Assembly (NCBI GenBank): GCA_900546515.1
Contig: URDG01000048.1
Span: 1 to 5,022, forward strand
Reading direction: 5' to 3'
DNA from: an uncultured Eubacteriales bacterium
GTDB lineage: Bacteria > Bacillota > Clostridia > Oscillospirales > Oscillospiraceae
Length of the DNA stretch: 5,022 bases
Shown here: positions 1-5,022 of the stretch, in pieces
How the letters are laid out: each line of letters begins with the position of its first letter
How positions within the stretch are numbered: position 1 is the stretch's first letter
Made by a program: the position numbers and the translations under genes
The notes under the pieces: model-generated
Seen by the model: the letters and a program-made list of their open reading frames with translations, nothing else
The model's database searches: none
Told to the model about the DNA's origin: nothing

Positions 1-577
1 CCAGGTTGGACAGAGGCTCGTCCATGAGGAAGACGGCGGGGTCGCGCACGATCGCGCGGCCGATAGCGACACGCTGGCGCTGGCCGCCGGACAGTGCCTT
101 GGGCTTACGGTCAAGATACTGGGTGATGTCCAGGATCTCGGCAGCCTCGCGGACCTTCTTGTCGATGACGTCCTTCTTCTCCTTGCGGAGCTTCAGGGAG
201 AACGCCATGTTCTCATAAACGGTCATATGGGGGTAGAGAGCGTAGTTCTGGAAAACCATTGCTATGTCGCGGTCCTTGGGGGCGACATCGTTCATGAGCT
301 TGCCGTCGATATACAGCTCGCCCTCGGTGATCTCCTCAAGACCGGCGACCATACGCAGGGTAGTGGACTTGCCGCAGCCAGACGGGCCGACCAGAACGAT
401 GAATTCCTTGTCGGCAATGTCAAGATTGAACTCCTGAACCGCAACGACGCCCTGTTCGGTGATCTGAAGATTGACCTTCTTCTCTTCGCCGCCCTCGTCC
501 TTTTTCTTTTTCTTCTTACCCTCGCCGCTGATGAACGGGTAAATCTTTTTTACATTTTTCAGCTGAACAGTTGCCAT
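1..577 (-). CDS. ABC transporter ATP-binding protein, UgpC/MsmX/MalK type (N-terminal part, cut by the window edge)
   Basis: This is the cytoplasmic ATPase that powers a carbohydrate-type ABC importer. The visible 192 residues carry the whole catalytic order: Walker A GPSGCGKST (64-72), Q-loop glutamine 110 in MVFQNYALYPHM, signature LSGGQRQR (162-169), Walker B VFLMDEP (182-188) and the start of the D-loop (SNL, 190-192). The family is usually about 360-380 residues, so the regulatory C-terminal domain lies beyond base 1. The ATG at 577 is chosen because the same frame has a TGA stop at 593-595, and a GGAG (587-590) lies 9 nt upstream. An unusual charged insert sits between the first two strands (residues 18-34: six lysines, then acidic and glycine residues, then KK). 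It looks like a lineage-specific loop. MsmX/MalK-type ATPases often serve several importers; no permease or binding protein is visible beside this one, so the substrate cannot be told. Confidence 0.93.
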   Translation of the reverse strand, partial: MATVQLKNVKKIYPFISGEGKKKKKKDEGGEEKKVNLQITEQGVVAVQEFNLDIADKEFIVLVGPSGCGKSTTLRMVAGLEEITEGELYIDGKLMNDVAPKDRDIAMVFQNYALYPHMTVYENMAFSLKLRKEKKDVIDKKVREAAEILDITQYLDRKPKALSGGQRQRVAIGRAIVRDPAVFLMDEPLSNL

Positions 578-702
578 ACATTCCGGCTCCGGTCACACGG
601 CCTCTGCCTGGCATGACCTCGCGGCCGCATACGCGCACCGCCTTGCGGCATGTCTCCAACAATGCCGTACCCCGAGCCACAGGGATGTTCATATTCCTCC
701 TT
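516..702 (-). other. Shine-Dalgarno-led 58-codon ORF overlapping the start of the ABC ATPase gene (possible leader peptide)
   Basis: In the ATPase leader, AAGGAGG (696-702) is followed after only 3 nt by ATG (690-692). It opens a 58-codon frame (first residues MNIPVARGTALLETC) ending at TAA 516-518, about 60 nt inside the ATPase gene and in a different frame. This is the best ribosome-binding sequence in the leader, better than the GGAG before the ATPase ATG. The product is basic, has four cysteines, and has no membrane segment or recognisable domain. The very short spacing argues against efficient initiation. It may be a regulatory upstream ORF, a ribosome standby site, or chance; I do not claim a protein. 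Confidence 0.22.
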
Positions 703-756
703 ATTAATGCTGTGCGCGGCTTAGTAGCGGAGAGCCGGACACGCAGTCAGATATTG

Positions 757-773
757 CGGGTCATAAAAACCCG
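757..773. repeat. Short inverted repeat at the predicted ATPase transcription start
   Basis: Arms CGGGT (757-761) and ACCCG (769-773) are perfect 5-bp complements with a 7-nt A/T-rich loop. The palindrome GTATAC (773-778) adjoins them on the -10 side. In the minus-strand transcript the hairpin would form at the extreme 5' end, where it could protect the RNA or, as DNA, act as a repressor site. Function is inferred from position only. Confidence 0.4.
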
Positions 774-778
774 TATAC

Positions 779-807
779 AGTATAAATTAACACACAAATT
801 TTTGCAA
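779..807 (-). promoter_or_regulatory. Sigma-A promoter for the ABC ATPase gene
   Basis: On the minus strand, -35 TTGCAA (802-807) is followed by exactly 17 nt and -10 TATACT (779-784), close to the vegetative consensus TTGACA/TATAAT. Transcription should start near 771-773. That leaves about 195 nt of leader before the ATPase ATG at 577, long enough to hold post-transcriptional control. The assignment is by motif only. Confidence 0.72.
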
Positions 808-988
808 TCCAAAAATGAGGCTCCGAATTTGTGCAAGCTGCACTGAGAGCGGCAAAAGGCCGTTGACTGATGCGTTACCGCCTGCCCCGCCGGATGCTGT
901 TGATAGTCTCTCCGCCGATATTGAATTTTCACCGCGCGCAGTTTCTTTTTTGCCGCGGCGGCGCATATATTCTTTCAAGTATACTTTC

Positions 989-994
989 AGGAGG
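989..994 (+). promoter_or_regulatory. Ribosome binding site fixing the TTG start of the M14 peptidase gene
   Basis: A perfect AGGAGG lies 9 nt before the TTG at 1004-1006. The alternative ATG at 815 has no Shine-Dalgarno sequence. The first recognisable protein homology (KILRLGSIGPSVQLLQ) starts directly after the TTG. Confidence 0.8.
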
Positions 995-1003
995 ACACAG
1001 GCT

Positions 1004-2281
1004 TTGAAAATTCTCAGGCTGGGCAGCATTGGCCCCTCGGTGCAGCTTCTGCAGCTTGCGCTTGGACGCGCAGGCTTCGGCCCCGTTGCAACAGACGGTA
1101 TATTCGGCACGGCCACGCAGTACGCGCTGCGCCGCTTTCAGCAGGCAAACTCTCTTCAGGCCGACGGCACGGCCGGGCCGCTCACACACAGGGCGCTTCT
1201 CCCATGGTACACCGGCTATCTCGTATACAGCCCCGTGCGCGGCGACACGCTCTGGTCGATAGCGCAGCGCTTCGGCGCCACGGTAAACGCGCTGCTGCTG
1301 GCAAATCCGGACACCGATGCGCAGAGCGTCATTGCCGGCGGCTCTATTATCGTTCCGCTGCCGTTTGACGTCGTGCCAACCTCCATCGACTATTCTTCCG
1401 CGCTTACCGGCTACTGTGTGCGCGGGCTTGCGGCCCGTTATCCGTTCATCACCACCGGCGAGATCGGCAAAAGCGTGATGGGGCGGCCGCTGTGGAGTCT
1501 CACTCTCGGCCACGGCGATAACCGCGTGATGTACAGCGCCGCGCACCATGCGAATGAATGGATAACGCTGCCGGTCCTGCTGAAATTCACCGAGGAGCTC
1601 GCCAAGGCCTATGCCTCCGGCGGCTTTATCTACGGGCAGAGCGCGGCAGAGCTTCTCGATTATGCTTCCTTATTCATTATCCCGGCAGTGGACCCGGACG
1701 GGATCGATCTTGTGACCGGCGAGCTGACATCGGGGGAGTACTACGACACGGCGGTGAGCATCGCGTCAGGGTATCCTCAGTTTCCTTTTCCGTCCGGCTG
1801 GAAGGCGAACATCCGCGGCATTGACCTCAATCTTCAATATCCCGCAGGCTGGGAGCAGGCGAGGGAAAACAAAGCCGCGCTCGGCATAACGTCTCCCGCT
1901 CCGGCGGATTTTGTGGGCGCGTCGCCGCTCTCCGCGCCGGAAAGCCGCGCGATGTACGACTATACTCTCTCCGTCGACCCTGCGCTCATTCTCGCATACC
2001 ACACTCAGGGCGAGGTGATATACTGGCGCTTCACGGACTACGAGCCTGCCGGCGCATATGAGATCGGCCGCGCGTTTTCACAGCTCTCCGGCTATGCGCT
2101 GGAGGATACTCCGTTTGTTTCTGGCTTTGCCGGATACAAGGACTGGTTCATTCAGAATTACGACCGTCCCGGATACACTATAGAGGCCGGACTCGGAGAA
2201 AACCCGCTGCCGCTGAGTCAGTTCGACAGAATATACGAGGCGAATCTCCCTATCCTCACTCTGGGCTCGCTCGTGACATAA
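1004..2281 (+). CDS. Peptidoglycan-binding / LysM / M14-family zinc peptidase (gamma-D-glutamyl-diaminopimelate endopeptidase type)
   Basis: A 425-residue cell-wall peptidase starting at TTG 1004. Domain order: peptidoglycan_binding_1 at about 3-65 (LRLGSIGPSVQLLQ, TDGIFGTATQYALRRFQ), LysM at about 73-118 (VRGDTLWSIAQRFGATVNALLLANPD), then M14 metallopeptidase at about 140-420. Probable zinc ligands are H182 and E185 (HxxE in HHANEW) and H333 (YHTQG); E394 (YTIEAGLG) is the probable general base. GIDLNLQYP (272-280) has leucine where classical carboxypeptidases have the arginine that binds a free C-terminus. This fits the M14C endopeptidases (Lysinibacillus sphaericus endopeptidase I, YqgT), which cut gamma-D-Glu-meso-DAP bonds in wall peptides. 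There is no signal peptide or membrane segment, even if read from 815, so the enzyme may act inside the sporulating mother cell or after lysis, as proposed for the sphaericus enzyme. It is monocistronic here and convergent with asnS. The exact bond cleaved is inferred from the family. Confidence 0.9.
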   Translation: MKILRLGSIGPSVQLLQLALGRAGFGPVATDGIFGTATQYALRRFQQANSLQADGTAGPLTHRALLPWYTGYLVYSPVRGDTLWSIAQRFGATVNALLLANPDTDAQSVIAGGSIIVPLPFDVVPTSIDYSSALTGYCVRGLAARYPFITTGEIGKSVMGRPLWSLTLGHGDNRVMYSAAHHANEWITLPVLLKFTEELAKAYASGGFIYGQSAAELLDYASLFIIPAVDPDGIDLVTGELTSGEYYDTAVSIASGYPQFPFPSGWKANIRGIDLNLQYPAGWEQARENKAALGITSPAPADFVGASPLSAPESRAMYDYTLSVDPALILAYHTQGEVIYWRFTDYEPAGAYEIGRAFSQLSGYALEDTPFVSGFAGYKDWFIQNYDRPGYTIEAGLGENPLPLSQFDRIYEANLPILTLGSLVT

Positions 2282-2306
2282 AGGCTTGCGAATATAAAGC
2301 ACAAAA

Positions 2307-2334
2307 CTGCCCCTGTCTTTTTAGACAGGGGCAG
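2307..2334. terminator. Bidirectional intrinsic terminator between the M14 peptidase gene and asnS
   Basis: A perfect 11-bp inverted repeat, CTGCCCCTGTC (2307-2317) and GACAGGGGCAG (2324-2334), has a 6-nt loop. It lies 25 bp past the peptidase stop and 25 bp past the asnS stop. On the minus strand the hairpin is followed by TTTTGTGCTTT, so it is a good terminator for asnS. On the plus strand the following bases (CGTTCGTTATT) are only loosely T-rich, so termination of the peptidase transcript there rests mainly on stem strength. Confidence 0.85.
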
Positions 2335-2342
2335 CGTTCGTT

Positions 2343-2362
2343 ATTAATATCAATTAATATCA
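2343..2362. repeat. Tandem 10-bp direct repeat at the end of asnS
   Basis: ATTAATATCA occurs twice back to back (2343-2352 and 2353-2362). The second copy supplies the asnS stop codon (TCA on the plus strand, TGA on the coding strand). It looks like a small local duplication in A/T-rich flanking DNA; no function is implied. Confidence 0.6.
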
Positions 2363-3754
2363 GAAGTCGGCGTTGCCAGTCGTGCGCGGGTGAAGCTCAA
2401 CGTCGCGGATGTTGCTCACGCCGGTGAGATACATGACCATGCGCTCAAAGCCGAGGCCGTAGCCCGCGTGACGGCAGCTGCCGTAGCGGCGCAGGTCGAG
2501 ATACCACCAGTAATCCTCTTCCTTGAGGCCGAGCTCGTGCATGCGCTTGACGAGCATGTCATAGCGCTCCTCACGCTGGGAGCCGCCAATGATCTCGCCT
2601 ACTCCGGGGACAAGGCAGTCCGCCGCAGCGACGGTCTTTCCGTCGTCGTTCATGCGCATATAGAAGGCCTTGATGTCTTTGGGATAGTCGGTGACAAAAA
2701 TGGGCTTTTTGAACACCTTTTCGGTCAGATAGCGCTCATGCTCGGTCTGAAGGTCAATGCCCCATTCGACAGGGTAATCGAACTTCTCGCCGCTCTTGAT
2801 GAGAATATCGACAGCCTCAGTATATGTGATGCGTCCGAACTCGTTGCTCACAACATTGTGCAGACGTTCGAGCAGTCCCTTATCCACAAAGGAATTGAAG
2901 AATTCCATCTCCTGCGGGCAGCGCTCAAGCGTGCGGTTGATGATATACTTGACCATCGCCTCGGCAGTATCCATGTAATCATTGAGATCTGCAAAGGCCA
3001 TTTCCGGCTCTATCATCCAGAACTCGGCGGCATGGCGCTGAGTATAGGACACCTCGGCGCGGAAGGTCGGGCCGAAGGTATAGACGTCGCCGAACGCCAT
3101 GGCAAAGTTTTCGGCATTGAGCTGTCCGGAGACGGTGAGGCTGGTGGGCTTGCCGAAGAAGTCCTTGCTGTCATCGACCGTGCCGTCCTCCTTGAGAGGG
3201 AGATTGTTGAGATCCAGCGTCGTGACGCGGAACATCTCGCCTGCGCCCTCGCAGTCTGAACCGGTGATTATAGGCGTGTTGACATATACGAAGCCGCGGC
3301 TCTGGAAAAATTCATGCACGGCCTGCGCCGCCACGCTTCTCACGCGGAACGTCGCGGAGAAGAGGTTCGTGCGGGGTCTGAGGTGCTGTATCGTGCGCAG
3401 AAACTCCACGCTGTGGCGCTTTTTCTGCAGGGGATAGTCGGGAGTCGATGCGCCCTCGACCTCTATTTTATCGGCTTTGAGCTCAAAGGGCTGCTTTGCG
3501 TCAGGCGTAAGCACGAGCGTGCCGTGGACGATAAGCGCCGCGCCGACATTCTGGTGTGCGATCTCATCGTAATTTTCAAGCGTACCGCGCTCGAAAACTA
3601 CCTGCAGCGACTTGAAGCAGCTGCCGTCGTTAAGCTCGATAAAGCCGAAATTCTTCATATCACGGACTGTCCTGACCCAGCCGCAGACTCTCATGCTCTT
3701 GCCGCCGAATGAGGCGGGATCGGCAAATATGCCGGAAATTTTCTGACGTTCCAT
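2360..3754 (-). CDS. asnS: Asparagine--tRNA ligase (AsnRS)
   Basis: A cytoplasmic class IIb aminoacyl-tRNA synthetase that activates asparagine with ATP and charges tRNA-Asn. The 464 residues match the family's usual length, so the gene looks complete. An OB-fold anticodon-binding domain occupies about 20-100 (VCGWVRTVRDMKNFGFIELNDG). The catalytic domain follows, with motif 1 near 148-163 (FVYVNTPIITGSDCEGAGEMF begins at 155), motif 2 FRAE (231-234) with RHAAEFWMIEPE (240-251), and motif 3 GYGLGFERMVMYL (431-443). The C-terminal end HPRTTGNADF corresponds to the usual PRTPGNAEF-like tail and separates it from AspRS. ATG 3754 is preferred over TTG 3760 because AAGGG (3763-3767) lies 8 nt from the ATG but only 2 nt from the TTG. 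It has its own promoter and is terminated by the hairpin at 2307-2334. The leader of about 37 nt is too short for the T-box that controls many synthetase genes in this phylum. Confidence 0.97.
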   Translation of the reverse strand: MERQKISGIFADPASFGGKSMRVCGWVRTVRDMKNFGFIELNDGSCFKSLQVVFERGTLENYDEIAHQNVGAALIVHGTLVLTPDAKQPFELKADKIEVEGASTPDYPLQKKRHSVEFLRTIQHLRPRTNLFSATFRVRSVAAQAVHEFFQSRGFVYVNTPIITGSDCEGAGEMFRVTTLDLNNLPLKEDGTVDDSKDFFGKPTSLTVSGQLNAENFAMAFGDVYTFGPTFRAEVSYTQRHAAEFWMIEPEMAFADLNDYMDTAEAMVKYIINRTLERCPQEMEFFNSFVDKGLLERLHNVVSNEFGRITYTEAVDILIKSGEKFDYPVEWGIDLQTEHERYLTEKVFKKPIFVTDYPKDIKAFYMRMNDDGKTVAAADCLVPGVGEIIGGSQREERYDMLVKRMHELGLKEEDYWWYLDLRRYGSCRHAGYGLGFERMVMYLTGVSNIRDVELHPRTTGNADF

Positions 3755-3762
3755 AAGCAATA

Positions 3763-3767
3763 CCCTT
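3763..3767 (-). promoter_or_regulatory. Ribosome binding site of asnS
   Basis: AAGGG on the minus strand lies 8 nt upstream of ATG 3754. This spacing selects the ATG over the in-frame TTG six bases further upstream. Confidence 0.7.
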
Positions 3768-3797
3768 CTTCTAACCTGTACTATATTGGATTATATG

Positions 3798-3826
3798 ATT
3801 ATAAACACTTCTGCCTGATTTTTCAA
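3798..3826 (-). promoter_or_regulatory. Sigma-A promoter of asnS
   Basis: On the minus strand, -35 TTGAAA (3821-3826), a 17-nt spacer and a perfect -10 TATAAT (3798-3803). Transcription should start near 3790-3792, giving a leader of about 37 nt. The promoter lies in the 116-bp gap after the kinase/permease frame. No clear terminator for that frame is visible in the gap, so some read-through into asnS is possible. Confidence 0.85.
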
Positions 3827-3870
3827 CACTTTATTATAATAATGCCGCAGTCACAGCGTGCGCGCCGTTT

Positions 3871-5022
3871 TCAGAATATCAGCTGTACGGCCGCCCTATG
3901 GTTGCACAGCTCCACCTCCGTGAACTCTCCGCCGGATTCCCCGTCGCGCGTCCACGCGGTCGGCTTTTCAAACGTGAATTTTGCCCTTTTCGTATGCAGT
4001 ATAAGGAGCTTGTCGCTGTCGAACCTCTGCGAAAGGACGCTCGCCACGATCTCGCTGAAGCCCTCTATGCTCTCAGGATCCTTCACGAGCACAAGCTCGC
4101 TCTCACCGTCGCCGAGGCATACCATCTCTTTGCGGAATTTCACGATACCCGCGACTGACGTGGAATTCGACATGCTGCCGTAGAGAAGCTTTGCCTCGAC
4201 TACTCCGCCGTCATACTCCACGCGCGTATTCACGCTGCCTATCTTAGGCAGGTAATTTGCACCCTCAAGCACGTAGGCCAGATGGCCGAGCGCCTTCTTT
4301 TTATGCTGCGGCGTCGCATAGCTTACCTCGGTGAACGCGCCGAATGCAGCGATATAGGCAAAATACTTATCTCCGTCAAAGCCTCCGACATCGAACGGAT
4401 GCGCTTCACCCCCGATAATACGCCGCGCCGCCTCTACCGTGTTGTTTTTCGGCAGCCCTATCGTATTGGCGACGTCGTTTGTGGTGCCCATCGGAAAATA
4501 GCCGAGCGGGGGCCGTTTTTCCGGGCTGAGCCTCATCAATCCGGCTATGACCTCGCTGAGCGTACCGTCGCCGCCGATGCAGGCAAGCATATCATATTCC
4601 GCGGCATGCTGTGCGGCAAACTCCGTCGCTTCCTCCTTTCCTGAATTTTTTCTTATATGAACTTTGTAATTTATAAAGAATTCACAGCCTATAATGAAGA
4701 ACAGGATTATTCCTGTGAGTATGTCCGAAAACGATTCGTTCAGACCGAAGCTGGTTGAAATTTCTCCTGCTCCCTGTCCTAAGAACACTATCAGCAGACT
4801 TGCAAATATCATAGCAGCCACATTAAACTGCGCCAGCCATGAAACCATTATGCCGAGGAAGCCTCTGCCTCCCGCAAGGGTTGTCGTGATGGTGTGGTCT
4901 ATGCCTGAAACCATCATCCAGCCTGTGAAGCCGCATATAGCTCCTGACAGAAGTATGGTTCTCATTATAACTCTATCTACCTTGATGCCTACATAGCTTG
5001 CAGTTCTCTGACTTTCGCCCAC
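3871..5022 (-). CDS. Chimeric reading frame: C-terminal part of an ABC transporter permease joined to an N-terminally truncated diacylglycerol kinase family protein
   Basis: One open frame of 384 codons including the stop, entering from the right edge; the GTG at 5020-5022 is probably an internal valine, not a start. Residues 1 to about 129 match the C-terminal part of inner-membrane permeases of nucleoside/simple-sugar importers (YufP/NupP-like, BPD_transp_2). They show GESQRTASYVGIKVDRVI, then hydrophobic segments near 22-40, 66-82 and 100-118. From about 132 the protein is a YegS/DgkB-like lipid kinase, which phosphorylates diacylglycerol or a similar lipid. It has the nucleotide-binding IGGDGTLSEV (149-158), GTTNDVANTIGLP (179-191) and a late DGE (360-362). 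The kinase part is about 252 residues against the usual 290-310; the missing start normally carries the conserved NPxxG strand and helix. GC and arginine codons change at the join, so this is more likely two unrelated gene pieces (assembly chimera or recombination) than a true fusion enzyme. The kinase as drawn may be inactive. Confidence 0.82.
   Translation of the reverse strand: MGESQRTASYVGIKVDRVIMRTILLSGAICGFTGWMMVSGIDHTITTTLAGGRGFLGIMVSWLAQFNVAAMIFASLLIVFLGQGAGEISTSFGLNESFSDILTGIILFFIIGCEFFINYKVHIRKNSGKEEATEFAAQHAAEYDMLACIGGDGTLSEVIAGLMRLSPEKRPPLGYFPMGTTNDVANTIGLPKNNTVEAARRIIGGEAHPFDVGGFDGDKYFAYIAAFGAFTEVSYATPQHKKKALGHLAYVLEGANYLPKIGSVNTRVEYDGGVVEAKLLYGSMSNSTSVAGIVKFRKEMVCLGDGESELVLVKDPESIEGFSEIVASVLSQRFDSDKLLILHTKRAKFTFEKPTAWTRDGESGGEFTEVELCNHRAAVQLIF
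4625..4645 (-). other. Probable breakpoint joining permease and lipid-kinase sequences
   Basis: Permease homology ends after the last membrane segment at about residue 125. Kinase homology begins at EATEFAAQHAAEYDML (131-146). The joining codons read TCA GGA AAG GAG GAA GCG, a purine tract containing AAAGGAGG, which looks like a Shine-Dalgarno sequence for a gene that would normally follow the permease. Such common motifs are plausible short overlaps for a misjoined assembly or for illegitimate recombination. The exact breakpoint cannot be fixed to the base. Confidence 0.6.

Larger units (their letters stand above)
578..1003. other. Divergent intergenic region between the ABC ATPase and M14 peptidase genes
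   Basis: The left part (578-807) holds the minus-strand ATPase leader, the hairpin and the promoter listed separately. Within the leader, GGTCA (591-595) and TGACC (614-618) could pair next to the ATPase ribosome binding site, but the stem is only 5 bp. The right part (808-1003) is upstream of the peptidase gene. I see no convincing sigma-A promoter there: TTGACT (863-868) and TTGAAT (921-926) lack a -10 at proper spacing, and TATACT (980-985) is too close to the ribosome binding site. The peptidase frame stays open back to 815 but resembles no protein before 1004. No RNA gene is recognised. Confidence 0.5.

Noticed and set aside
227..616. Plus-strand open frame opposite the ABC ATPase
   Set aside because: The minus strand encodes intact Walker A, signature and Walker B motifs; the plus frame is a shadow.
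958..990. A sporulation or sigma-A promoter just before the M14 gene (CATATATT, TATACT)
   Set aside because: The elements are at the wrong spacing for sigma A or sigma E, and TATACT is too near the ribosome binding site to leave a leader.
815..1003. N-terminal extension of the M14 peptidase from ATG 815
   Set aside because: It is in frame, but has no Shine-Dalgarno sequence and no signal peptide or domain. A perfect AGGAGG precedes the TTG at 1004, where homology begins.
929..1549. A 206-codon minus-strand open frame
   Set aside because: It is antisense to the M14 peptidase, is arginine-rich and low in complexity, and has no recognisable domain.
2390..3259. A 289-codon plus-strand open frame
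   Set aside because: It is antisense to asnS, whose class II motifs are unmistakable. The product resembles no family and lacks a ribosome binding site; it is a shadow of GC-rich coding sequence.
3755..3797. A T-box or other riboswitch before asnS
   Set aside because: Synthetase genes in this phylum often have one, but only about 37 nt lie between the predicted transcription start and the ATG, and no T-box sequence or long hairpin is present.
3841..3870. A terminator after the permease/kinase frame
   Set aside because: The GC-rich stretch (GCCGCAG and GCGTGCGCGCC) does not form a clean stem, and no T-tract follows directly on the minus strand.
5020..5022. GTG as the start of the permease/kinase frame
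   Set aside because: The codon lies at the window edge with no upstream sequence to show a ribosome binding site. VGES matches the interior of permeases of this family, so the gene continues beyond the window.

Overview
The window looks like chromosomal DNA from a gut-type clostridium (Bacillota; Oscillospiraceae/Ruminococcaceae-like), probably from a draft or metagenome assembly. This is inferred from protein character (a UgpC/MsmX-type ATPase with a lysine-rich insert, a sporulation-type M14 peptidoglycan peptidase, a bacterial AsnRS), from clear sigma-A promoters and GGAGG-type ribosome binding sites, and from moderately high GC over most of the window. No RNA gene, CRISPR array, insertion sequence or phage gene is visible.

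Layout: (1) Bases 1-577, minus strand, hold the N-terminal 192 residues of a sugar-type ABC transporter ATPase that runs off the left edge. It has a strong promoter at 779-807 and a leader of nearly 200 nt. (2) Bases 578-1003 are a divergent intergenic region. (3) Bases 1004-2281, plus strand, encode a 425-residue cell-wall peptidase (peptidoglycan-binding domain, LysM, M14 zinc peptidase) with a TTG start. (4) A strong hairpin at 2307-2334 separates it from the convergent asnS. (5) Bases 2360-3754, minus strand, encode asparaginyl-tRNA synthetase with its own near-consensus promoter at 3798-3826. (6) Bases 3871-5022, minus strand, are one uninterrupted reading frame that joins the C-terminal third of a nucleoside/simple-sugar ABC permease to a lipid kinase (diacylglycerol kinase family) that has lost its N-terminus.

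The most notable feature is that last reading frame. The join lies near 4625-4645, in a purine-rich, Shine-Dalgarno-like tract. Hand-counted GC falls from about 58% on the kinase side to about 44% on the permease side, and arginine codon use changes completely. This points to two DNA sources joined there, either by assembly error or by illegitimate recombination, rather than to an evolved bifunctional protein. The other genes are ordinary housekeeping or cell-envelope functions with no evident shared pathway. I found no convincing undescribed biological system.
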